A stretch of 37,122 bases of DNA from Verrucomicrobiota bacterium (lineage in GTDB: Bacteria; Verrucomicrobiota; Verrucomicrobiia; Limisphaerales; VHDF01), in contig VHDF01000044.1 of assembly GCA_016871495.1 (NCBI GenBank), positions 1 to 37,122 of the forward strand, given 5' to 3'. The position numbers and the translations under genes were made by a program. This document shows positions 8,198 through 15,746 of the stretch, in pieces. How positions within the stretch are numbered: position 1 is the stretch's first letter; every line of letters begins with the position of its first letter. The notes under the pieces are model-generated. The model was not told the origin of the DNA. It ran no database searches and worked only from the letters and a program-made list of their open reading frames with translations.

Positions 8198-9061
8198 GTG
8201 GACATCAATCGAGCCGTCATCACCGCGGCGGGCCGGGAACAACGCTCGCTCCCGCTGCAAACCCTCGTGGATCAGGACGGCACCACGAAAGCGGCTCTGC
8301 AAATCGTTCTCGAAGAAGCGATCGAGGCGGGCATCCATGAAATTGCCGTGGTCGTCCAAGAAGGCGATCAACCCGCCTACACCGCCGCGGCGGGACCCCA
8401 CGCCTCCCGGATTGCATTTGTGGTGCAAAAGGAGCAGCGAGGCTATGGGCATGCGATCCATTGCGCCAAGTCGTTCTGCGGGGACCAGCCCTTCTTGCTC
8501 CTGGTCGGTGACCACCTTTACGTTTCGCGCTCGCAGCGTCGGTGCTCGCAACAATTGCTCCAACTGGCGAAAACGCAACATTGCTCCATCTCAGCCGTCA
8601 ATCCCACCCACGAGAGCAAGCTCCCTTACTACGGGGCGGTCGGAGGGCGGCTCGTGCCCAACAGCAAGGAACTCTACGAAGTCTCGACCGTGGCCGAGAA
8701 GCCCACGCCCACCGAGGCCGAGCAGCGACTCATGGTGCCGGGGTTGCGAGCGGGTTATTATCTTTGTTTCTTCGGCATGCACGTGCTCACGCCCATGGTG
8801 CATGAGCTGATTGAGGAGCAAATCGCCGCCTCCCCTCAGGGCTTCGCGCACCTCAGCCCTGCCCTGGATCAATTGGCGGCGCGCGAACGCTATCTCGCCG
8901 CCGTCATTCAGGGCCATCGCGTGGACGTGGGACGCCGATTCGGCCTGTTGACTGCTCAACTGGCGCTGGGACTCGCGGGTCCTTACCACGTTGAAGTCCT
9001 GGCCGCCATGCTCGACGCCACCGGGCGCCGACTGCAAGACCACTGGACCGAGGGCCGCTGA
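8198..9061 (+). CDS. GalU-like nucleotidyltransferase with atypical signature
   Basis: A 287-residue Rossmann-like NTP-transferase resembling bacterial UTP-glucose-1-phosphate uridylyltransferase, which makes an NDP-sugar from NTP and sugar 1-phosphate. Seen: N-terminal AVITAAG, the alignable helix LQIVLEEAIEAGI, KEQRGYGHAIHCAK (GalU GLGHAVLCA), LLLVGDHLY, a TVAEKPTP segment and GYYLCFFGMHVL. The canonical GxGTRxxPxTK loop is replaced by GREQRSLPLQTLVDQ, so nucleotide binding may be altered. The GTG start at 8198 follows weak purine-rich sequence. It ends 16 bp before the GHMP-UDPGP fusion and is probably co-transcribed with it. The product could be a normal uridylyltransferase with unusual specificity, or a non-catalytic partner. 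Confidence 0.78.
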   Translation: MDINRAVITAAGREQRSLPLQTLVDQDGTTKAALQIVLEEAIEAGIHEIAVVVQEGDQPAYTAAAGPHASRIAFVVQKEQRGYGHAIHCAKSFCGDQPFLLLVGDHLYVSRSQRRCSQQLLQLAKTQHCSISAVNPTHESKLPYYGAVGGRLVPNSKELYEVSTVAEKPTPTEAEQRLMVPGLRAGYYLCFFGMHVLTPMVHELIEEQIAASPQGFAHLSPALDQLAARERYLAAVIQGHRVDVGRRFGLLTAQLALGLAGPYHVEVLAAMLDATGRRLQDHWTEGR

Positions 9062-9077
9062 TCCGCTCCCGATTTCC

Positions 9078-12000
9078 ATGATCGATCTCATCCGGATCAT
9101 CGAATCTTCCGAAGATTCCCTCCGGAATACCGCCGTGGATCCCTTGGCGGACGCAGGTTCATCCGTGCAACTGCTCGACCAGTGCCGGCAACTGGACCAA
9201 TTCCGGCGCAAGAGCGGGAATCTTTACCATCGTGTTCGAGCCCTGCTGTTCCTCTACACGATCCATCGCTACCACCTTCCCTCGCGTCCAGAGATCCAAA
9301 CCGTTGGCAAGATCCCTTTCCGCGGTTATCAATTGTTGCTGGAGCGCCGCTTCGCGGAAGCCATCGATCATTTCCTCAGCTGCGCCAACCGCCAAGGCTG
9401 GAGCGACGGCATCTGTTCCGCACTCGCCGCCGCCTACCATCGCCTCGCCTTTCAGACCCTCGCCGATCAAGTCCGCCGCAGCGTGCGCTCCGTCCTCGGC
9501 AATCAATGGATGTTCCGCATGGGACACCCCCAGGATCAGCCCCTGCGAATCCGGGCGGAATTGAGGGAGCCCGGCGAGGACGGCACCTACCCACTCCTCT
9601 CGGAATCCACGCCGGTCCGCATGGACCTCTCCCATTCGGCCTGGAGCGACATTTTTTTCCTCGGCATGGATTTTCCCGAGGGTGCCCGAGTCTTGAACGC
9701 GTCCGTGGACCTCGGTGTGCACGGGCGCGACGCGCATCCCTTGCCTCCCTTATCCGCCGCGTTCAGAACCATCGACGAGCCGGTGCTCAGATTGACCTCC
9801 TGCGATCTGGGCGTCACCGACGACCTGCGTTCCCTCGCGGAGGTCTTCGATTTCGGCAAGGACCACCTCGGTTTGCTGAAGGCCGCGGTCATTGCCGCCG
9901 GCATCGTTCCCCCCGGGTTGGAGGGAAGCGGACAGCAGCTTTCGGATTTGCTGGCCGGCATGGCCGGACGCGGCAAAGGCATCGAGGTGGTCTCGCAGGT
10001 GCGCGATATTCCCAAGGGCTCCCGTTTAGCGGTTTCGACGAATCTCCTGGGCTCCCTCATCTCCGTCTGCATGCGCGCCACGGGACAAACCCGCGCCTTG
10101 GAAGGCCCTTTGGAAGAACCTGAGCGACGGGTGGTTCTGGCGCGCGCGCTCCTGGGAGAATGGCTCGGGGGTTCCGGCGGGGGCTGGCAGGATTCCGGCG
10201 GCATTTGGCCGGGAATCAAGTTGATCGAGGGAGCTCCCGCCGCCAGAAACGACCCCGAATTCGGCATCAGCCAGGGCCGGCTCATGCCGACCCACCGGGT
10301 GCTCGATCGCCACGAAGTTTCCAACGCCGCCCGCGCCGGCCTGCAAGAATCTCTCATCCTGGTTCACGGCGGCATGGCCCAAAATGTCGGCCCCATCCTC
10401 GAGATGGTGACGGAAAAATATTTGCTCCGCTCTCCTCGCGAATGGGCCGGCCGCCTCCAAGCACTCGACCTGCTGAAGGAGATCCTGAACGCATGCCGCC
10501 AGGGCGACCTGAAAGCGCTCGGCCGCGCCACCACCGCCAACTTCAAGGGACCCATTCAGTCCATCATTCCCTGGGCCACGAACGCCTACACCGAAAGCAT
10601 CATCGCGGGCGCTCAAGAATCGTTTGGGGAAGACTTCTGGGGATTCTGCATGCTGGGAGGCATGTCCGGAGGAGGCATGGGATTTTTCGTCGCGCCCCAT
10701 CGCCAGCAGGAAGCCAAGTCAAAGCTGCTCGACCTCATGCAAACGGCCCGCCACCATTTCCGGGCCGCTCTTCCCTTCGCCATGGAGCCCGTGGTCTTCG
10801 ATTATGCGGTCAATGAGACGGGCACGACGGCAAGACTGCTGACCGGGAACAAGTCTCTTCTTCCCCTGGGTTACTACGCCGTGCGCTTGCCCAAACTGCT
10901 CCGCCAAGACCAAGCTGCCCTGCCCCGAACCCAACGGATGGAACTGGACAAACTGGGTGCGACCGCGCGCACGCGGCCCGAAATGGCCGGCCTCGTCCAG
11001 TCCCTGTTCGATTCCCTCATTCCCCGCGGAAACCAGGAGTCCGGATCCGAGGACAACCTTGCCGAATCCCTTGGCCGCAACGGATTTGATCCTGAGCAGC
11101 ACGAGATGATCCGCAAGCAACTCAAGGAGGGCCTGATCGGGCTCGCTCAGAATCGTCTGCGCGCGGACACCGAAATCGTGGATGTGGAAGCGCCTGATGT
11201 TTCCCAGGCCGAATCTCTCGACCTTACCCACAGCTCCAGCCCGACGGGGCGAACGCTCGCCAGCCGTGGCTGGGACTCCCTGGCCCGGGGGGAGGTCGCC
11301 ATCGTCAGCCTGGCCGCCGGAGCCGGCTCTCGTTGGACGCAGGGAGCGGGCATTTGCAAAGCCTTGCATCCGTTTTGCAAGCTCGGCGGAAAGCATCGAA
11401 CCTTCCTGGACGTTCATCTGGCGAAGAGCCGCCGCTTGAGCCGGCTGTCCGGCGCGAATCTTCCGCATGTATTCACCACGAGTTACTTGACGCATGAACC
11501 CATTGAGTCCTATTTCGCGAGCCGCCTGACCGAAGCGGACCGGGACCGTGTTCTCCTCTCACCCGGACGGAGCGTGGGCCAGCGATTCGTGCCCACCGAG
11601 CGGGACCTGCACTTTCTGTGGGAAGAAACGGCCCAGCAGATCCTTGACGAACAGCAGCAAAAAGTCCGCGAAAGCGTGCGGGCAGCGCTGGTGAATTGGG
11701 CCAAGTCACGCGGGGAAGCCAGCGATTACACCGAAAATGTGCCCCTCCAGTGCATGCACCCCGTGGGCCATTTCTTTGAAATGCCGAACTTGTTCCGTAA
11801 CGGGGTGCTCGCGAAACTTTTGCAGCGTCATCCCGCCCTCCGCTGCCTGCTCCTTCACAACATCGACACCACCGGAGTGAACGCGGATCCGCGTCTCCTC
11901 GAAGAGCATCTGGCACAGGGCGCCTGCCTTACCTTCGAAGTCATCGCCCGGAGGCTGGAAGATCGGGGCGGAGGCCTGGCGAAAGTGAACGGACGCACCC

Positions 12001-12443
12001 GCATCCTCGAGGGCTTGGCGCTCCCGCGGGAAGAGGACGAGTTCGAGCTTAGCTATTACAATTCCATGAGCACGTGGATCGACCTGGACCGTTTGCTGGA
12101 AGTTTTTTCCCTCGATCGCGGGGTCATCCTGGAGGCCGGTCGGGGCCACAAGACGGCTCAGGACAAGATCGTGACTTCCATCCGTGAAGTCGCCGCGAAA
12201 TTGCCCACCTACGTGGCAATCAAGGAAGTCAAACGTCGGTGGGGACATGGCCAGGAAGATATTTTCCCCGTGGCGCAGTTCGAAAAACTTTGGAGCGATC
12301 TGACCATGCTGCCGGAAGTGTCCTGCCGCTACATCGTGGTTCCGAGAAGTCGAGGCCAGCAGCTTAAAGACCAAGCCCAACTCGATGGCTGGCTCAGGGA
12401 TGGCAGCGCGGCCTACGTCGAATCCCTTTGCGACTGGGATTGA
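9078..12443 (+). CDS. Fucokinase-like GHMP kinase / UDPGP-family pyrophosphorylase fusion
   Basis: A 1121-residue predicted bifunctional sugar-activating enzyme. Residues 1-180 are helical and unassigned. Residues ~180-560 match the L-fucokinase branch of GHMP kinases: substrate motif VRMDLSHSAWSD (~185), ATP loop IPKGSRLAVSTN (~311), the branch-specific GGGWQDSGGIWPGIKL (~367) and motif 3 GGMSGGGMG (~527). Residues ~740-1121 match UDPGP-type pyrophosphorylases: VSLAAGAGSRW (~744), CKALHPFCKLGGKHR, HNIDTTGVNADP (~926) and KVNGRTRILEG. Kinase-first order is opposite to Bacteroides FKP, where the pyrophosphorylase leads. Both GHMP motifs deviate from consensus (SHSAWSD for GGWSD, GSRLAVST for GSGLGTSS). 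The ATG at 9078 avoids overlap with the upstream gene. Substrate and nucleotide are unknown. Confidence 0.82.
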   Translation: MIDLIRIIESSEDSLRNTAVDPLADAGSSVQLLDQCRQLDQFRRKSGNLYHRVRALLFLYTIHRYHLPSRPEIQTVGKIPFRGYQLLLERRFAEAIDHFLSCANRQGWSDGICSALAAAYHRLAFQTLADQVRRSVRSVLGNQWMFRMGHPQDQPLRIRAELREPGEDGTYPLLSESTPVRMDLSHSAWSDIFFLGMDFPEGARVLNASVDLGVHGRDAHPLPPLSAAFRTIDEPVLRLTSCDLGVTDDLRSLAEVFDFGKDHLGLLKAAVIAAGIVPPGLEGSGQQLSDLLAGMAGRGKGIEVVSQVRDIPKGSRLAVSTNLLGSLISVCMRATGQTRALEGPLEEPERRVVLARALLGEWLGGSGGGWQDSGGIWPGIKLIEGAPAARNDPEFGISQGRLMPTHRVLDRHEVSNAARAGLQESLILVHGGMAQNVGPILEMVTEKYLLRSPREWAGRLQALDLLKEILNACRQGDLKALGRATTANFKGPIQSIIPWATNAYTESIIAGAQESFGEDFWGFCMLGGMSGGGMGFFVAPHRQQEAKSKLLDLMQTARHHFRAALPFAMEPVVFDYAVNETGTTARLLTGNKSLLPLGYYAVRLPKLLRQDQAALPRTQRMELDKLGATARTRPEMAGLVQSLFDSLIPRGNQESGSEDNLAESLGRNGFDPEQHEMIRKQLKEGLIGLAQNRLRADTEIVDVEAPDVSQAESLDLTHSSSPTGRTLASRGWDSLARGEVAIVSLAAGAGSRWTQGAGICKALHPFCKLGGKHRTFLDVHLAKSRRLSRLSGANLPHVFTTSYLTHEPIESYFASRLTEADRDRVLLSPGRSVGQRFVPTERDLHFLWEETAQQILDEQQQKVRESVRAALVNWAKSRGEASDYTENVPLQCMHPVGHFFEMPNLFRNGVLAKLLQRHPALRCLLLHNIDTTGVNADPRLLEEHLAQGACLTFEVIARRLEDRGGGLAKVNGRTRILEGLALPREEDEFELSYYNSMSTWIDLDRLLEVFSLDRGVILEAGRGHKTAQDKIVTSIREVAAKLPTYVAIKEVKRRWGHGQEDIFPVAQFEKLWSDLTMLPEVSCRYIVVPRSRGQQLKDQAQLDGWLRDGSAAYVESLCDWD

Positions 12444-12798
12444 CCCCGGCCGAGTGCCGGATTCGACCATCGCCCCGCATCGCGCAGCGTCGAGCTGCGC
12501 AAAAGCACGAACGGCAAAGGCCTGCCGAAATCTGAGGTGGATCCGCAGGGGGATCCATCGAAACTTGAGCAAAGGCTTCGAATCTCAGATCTTGCGAGAG
12601 ACCGATGCGGAGGTTGGTGGTCTCAAGGTGACCCGGCGGTATCGTCGCTGCGCTTCTCAACCACCGACTCCAAGCTGGCAAGCCTCGGGCTTGCGACTGA
12701 GCCGCTTCACGTCACTCTGATCTCACATCCCTTCTGCATCCGTCCCGCATCCCCCGCTTGGGGTCAGCATGTCTGAGTTTATGGAGCCCGGAGCAGTT
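12444..12798. other. Repeat-bearing gap between the fusion gene and tRNA-Glu
   Basis: No protein gene is supported. Overlapping short frames on both strands are low-complexity translations of a dispersed repeat (12488-12618). The remainder shows no clear terminator, promoter or RNA fold that I can support. Confidence 0.6.
12488..12618 (-). repeat. Dispersed ~130-bp repeat, copy A
   Basis: Read on the minus strand this stretch aligns along its length with 23617-23752 (plus strand). Shared runs include CCGCATCGGTCTCTCGC, TTCGATGGATC and CCCTGCGGATCCA. The core TGGATCC...GGATCCA is an inverted repeat that could form a hairpin. One reading frame is conserved too (LRIHLxFR, then LDAA), yet no start, signature or plausible full-length gene exists, so I treat it as a non-coding repeat. 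Confidence 0.75.
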
Positions 12799-12873
12799 TG
12801 GTAGCGCGTACGGGAATCGCACCCGTCTTTCAGCCTTGAGAGGGCCGTGTCCTAACTGATAGACGAACGCGCC
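12799..12873 (-). tRNA. tRNA-Glu (anticodon CTC), atypical core
   Basis: The 75-nt minus-strand sequence folds into a complete cloverleaf with encoded CCA. The acceptor stem is 7 bp (G1-U72 wobble), the D-stem 4 bp, the anticodon stem 5 bp with loop CTCTCAA (anticodon CTC), the variable loop 4 nt and the T-stem 5 bp. U13-G22 and the absence of nucleotide 47 are typical of bacterial tRNA-Glu. It is unusual in the tertiary core. The D-loop reads ATCAGTTA where AGCGGTTA is usual, and the T-loop reads TGCGATT instead of TTCGANT, so the near-universal G18-Psi55 contact becomes A18 and G55. It would decode GAG if functional. Confidence 0.88.
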
Positions 12874-13109
12874 GCCCGAGAGCATCGAATTTTACGGAGC
12901 CCCCCCCGGCTGTCAATGCACCAATGCAACTCCTGACCTTCCGACGCCTCTGTGCGAGCGCCAGAAATGCGGATTGCCATGGATGGATCACGGTCGTCGA
13001 AGCCGGTAAAACCACGAGCCGTCACTAGGCTCAGACAACCTGACCTCGAAGCGGAGGGAAAGGCAGGAGCGAGGGTGTGATCCTGATCTTGATTCGTGAC
13101 CGGGATTCC

Positions 13110-13140
13110 GTGCCTCAGTGTCTCTGTGCCTCCGTGAGAA
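13110..13140 (-). repeat. 'Cacggaggcacagagacac'-type intergenic repeat fragment
   Basis: On the minus strand the stretch reads TTCTCACGGAGGCACAGAG and continues ACACTGAGGCA, translating to RRHRDTEA. From general knowledge, similar 'HRDTE'-coding stretches recur in intergenic DNA of many bacterial genomes and are often miscalled as small proteins. Only one copy lies in this window, so its repeat status rests on recall and not on the sequence. Confidence 0.35.
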
Positions 13141-13231
13141 CCATCGCAACCGGCGCGCGAGCTTCAGCCCGCTTCGACGTGGAACAACACCAAGCACGGG
13201 GTATGACCCGGCATTCTCGATCTTCCACGCT

Positions 13232-13260
13232 GAAGCGGCGTGAACGCCGCGGTCCGAGCC
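13232..13260 (+). repeat. REP-like palindromic motif, copy 2
   Basis: The core GAAGCGGCGTGAACGCCGC contains the perfect hairpin GCGGCGT-GA-ACGCCGC. It shares the sequence and flanking TCCG with copy 1 (209-239). It is intergenic, about 190 bp upstream of the NDH-SelD gene. Confidence 0.55.
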
Positions 13261-13451
13261 GCAATGGGTCAGTGCCGAGCGACTGGGAAAGCAAGGGATC
13301 TCACGGAGACCGAAAAACATGGATGCGGAATCCGTGATCTCATGCGTGGAGAAGTTCTTCCTTCATCTTTCGTTTCTTTCGGCCCATGCCACTTGTTGAG
13401 AACCTTCAAGCCCGCCGACGTTGCCGCACCATTCCTCCCTTTCAAGGTTGA

Positions 13452-15719
13452 ATGGACCGTCTTCCGCCTCGCATCATCGGCGCCATGCGGTTTGCATCCG
13501 TCGTGGAGAAGGACCTGATCCTGGCTGGAGGGGGCCATGCCCATGTCGCCGTGCTCAAGTCGTTCGCGATGCGTCCTGTGCCCGGGCTTCGCATCACCTT
13601 GGTTTCCAAGGAATCGACCACAGCCTACTCGGGCATGCTGCCCGGACTAATTGCAGGCCATTACAGCCTTGATGAGATTCATCTCGATTTGCGTTCGCTC
13701 TGCCGGCAGGCCGGCGCTCAATTCTATCAGGCCGAAATCGCAGGACTCGATCCTTCCGCTCACCACCTGCTCCTCCGAGAACGACCGCCCGCGGCTTACG
13801 ATCTGATTTCCATCAACACCGGATCCACGCCGTCCATGCAGTCGGTGCCGGGCGCCGTGGAGCACGCCATCCCCGCCAAACCGGTCAGAGAATTCCTGCA
13901 CCGTTGGGAGCGACTCCAATCGGACTGGACCCAAGGTCCGGAATCCCCCAGGACCCTCACCGTGGTGGGAGGCGGAGCCGGCGGTGTTGAACTCTTGCTC
14001 TCCATGCGGCACCGGCTGTTGTCGAGGTCTGCGGAATTGGGACGCTCCACAGCCCCCCTTCATTTTCAATTGATCACGGCATCCGCGTCCCTCCTGCCCA
14101 CCCACAACCGGCGGGTCCAAACCCGGTTCGAACGGTGGTTCAACAACCTCGGGATCACTTGGTTCGCCGGGCATCGTGTCCTCGAGGTCACGCCGCAGTT
14201 CCTGCTTTGCGAGGGTGGACGCCGCGTGGAAACGAATGCCACCATCTGGGTAACCCAGGCCTCGGCGCCGGATTGGATCCGCGATTCGGGGTTGGCCACC
14301 GACGAGCAAGGCTTCATCGCCGTCAACCCCTTCCTCCAATCCACGTCGCACCCCGACGTGTTTGCGGCGGGTGATGTCGCCGCGATGATGGGGTCCCCCC
14401 GGCCCAAGTCCGGGGTGTTTGCGGTGCGCCAGGGACGTCCCCTGGCGGCCAACTTGCGGCGGGCTTTGGATCAGCTCCCGCTGCGGCCTTACGTTCCTCA
14501 GCAGCAGTTTCTCAGTCTCATCAGCACCGGTGACCGCCAGGCCGTCGGTTCGCGAGGTCCTTGGTCGTTCGAAGGGGAGTGGGTCTGGAAACTCAAGGAC
14601 CACATCGACCGCGCATGGATGGCGCAATACGAACCCGTCGAATCCATGAACGCGGCGCCGCCCGCCCTCCAATCCGGCAGCGCGCCTTCGATGCGTTGTG
14701 GTGGATGCGGCGCCAAGATCGGCCCCCAAATACTCGATCGGGTTTTGGCACGACTCCGCGCCTCAGCCGCGCCCGGTGCGATGCCGGGACTCGATGAACC
14801 GGACGATGCGGCGGTGATCCTTTGGCCGTCCTCCTCGGCACTCGTGCAAACGGTGGATTATTTCCGGAACTTTTTGGATGACCCCTACCTGTTCGGACGC
14901 ATCGCGGCTCTCCACGCGCTCGGTGACATTTTTGCCATGGGCGCGGAACCCCGCTCGGTGCTGGCCATCATTACCCTCCCTCCTGGCCGAACGCGACCCG
15001 TGGAGGAGCAGCTTTACCAAGTCTTGGCAGGCGCCCTCGCAACCCTCGGGCAAAACAGCACCAAGCTCCTCGGCGGCCACACTTCCGAGGGAATCGAACT
15101 GTCCTTCGGTCTGGCCGTCAATGGCGAGGCTTCTCCCCACCGGTTGTTGAAGAAGGGAGGCATGCGCCCAGGAGATCGGTTGATCCTCACCAAGCCGATT
15201 GGCACGGGCGTAGTGATGGCTGCGTCCATGCGGGGCAAGGCCCATCCGCATTGGATCGACGCGGCGATTGCGGTGATGTTGGTTTCTAATCGGGACGCTT
15301 CCCGCATTTTTCTCGAACACAGCGCAACCGCCTGCACGGACATCACGGGATTCGGGCTCGCAGGACATCTGCGCGAGATGGCAGTCGCGTCCCGAGTGAC
15401 ATTGGAGATCCACCTGCAAAGTATTCCTTTGCTCTTGGGGGCATTGGACAGCTCGCGGAGGGGAATCGCCAGCACACTGTTCCCGGAAAACCTGCGGCAA
15501 GCCGAGGTGATTCAAAACCTCGAAGCGGTCAGGCAGGAACCCATGTTTCCCCTTCTGTTCGACCCGCAAACCTCGGGGGGGCTCATCGCTTCAGTGCCGC
15601 CCTTGAACGCTCAGGCCTGCCTGGATCAACTCCAACGCGAAGGCTACCGGGAGGCTCGGGACATCGGCGAGGTCGCCAGCGAGGGTGCGTCTGGAATCGG
15701 AAGGCTGGTGGTGCGATGA
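13452..15719 (+). CDS. selD: FAD-dependent pyridine nucleotide-disulphide oxidoreductase / selenide, water dikinase fusion
   Basis: A 755-residue two-domain protein. Residues 1-~390 are an NDH-2-like flavoprotein: FAD loop LILAGGGHAHV, AYSGMLPGLIAGHY, NAD loop VVGGGAGGVELLL and the FAD-side VFAAGDVAAM. Residues ~410-755 are SelD, which makes selenophosphate from selenide and ATP. The catalytic loop MRCGGCGAKIG supplies C419 and K422, matching E. coli C17 and K20; TVDYFRN, DIFAMGAEP, GGHTSEG and DPQTSGG follow. Such NDH-SelD fusions are known in cyanobacteria and other bacteria. An alternative ATG at 13485 is possible. No selA, selB or mnmH lies nearby, so use of Se for Sec or selenouridine cannot be decided here. 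Confidence 0.93.
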   Translation: MDRLPPRIIGAMRFASVVEKDLILAGGGHAHVAVLKSFAMRPVPGLRITLVSKESTTAYSGMLPGLIAGHYSLDEIHLDLRSLCRQAGAQFYQAEIAGLDPSAHHLLLRERPPAAYDLISINTGSTPSMQSVPGAVEHAIPAKPVREFLHRWERLQSDWTQGPESPRTLTVVGGGAGGVELLLSMRHRLLSRSAELGRSTAPLHFQLITASASLLPTHNRRVQTRFERWFNNLGITWFAGHRVLEVTPQFLLCEGGRRVETNATIWVTQASAPDWIRDSGLATDEQGFIAVNPFLQSTSHPDVFAAGDVAAMMGSPRPKSGVFAVRQGRPLAANLRRALDQLPLRPYVPQQQFLSLISTGDRQAVGSRGPWSFEGEWVWKLKDHIDRAWMAQYEPVESMNAAPPALQSGSAPSMRCGGCGAKIGPQILDRVLARLRASAAPGAMPGLDEPDDAAVILWPSSSALVQTVDYFRNFLDDPYLFGRIAALHALGDIFAMGAEPRSVLAIITLPPGRTRPVEEQLYQVLAGALATLGQNSTKLLGGHTSEGIELSFGLAVNGEASPHRLLKKGGMRPGDRLILTKPIGTGVVMAASMRGKAHPHWIDAAIAVMLVSNRDASRIFLEHSATACTDITGFGLAGHLREMAVASRVTLEIHLQSIPLLLGALDSSRRGIASTLFPENLRQAEVIQNLEAVRQEPMFPLLFDPQTSGGLIASVPPLNAQACLDQLQREGYREARDIGEVASEGASGIGRLVVR

Positions 15720-15746
15720 CGCTCGACCTTCGGGCAGGAACCCGCT

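Larger units (their letters stand above)
12874..13451. other. Gap upstream of the NDH-SelD gene, repeat-rich
   Basis: This 578-bp stretch has no supported protein gene. It contains a repeat-like core at 13110-13140 and the second palindromic motif at 13232-13260. The leader and promoter of the NDH-SelD gene must lie in its right end. I cannot point to a convincing -35/-10 pair. Confidence 0.55.

Noticed and set aside
12385-12720. Short open frames on both strands after the fusion gene
   Set aside because: They are translations of the dispersed repeat and its flanks, with no start signal or conserved protein family.
12988-13320. A 110-codon minus-strand frame with an RRHRDTEA segment
   Set aside because: Matches the kind of spurious protein produced by common intergenic repeats; no independent coding evidence.
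14697-14717. Possible selenocysteine in the SelD catalytic loop
   Set aside because: The catalytic position is a normal TGC Cys codon; no in-frame TGA occurs there.
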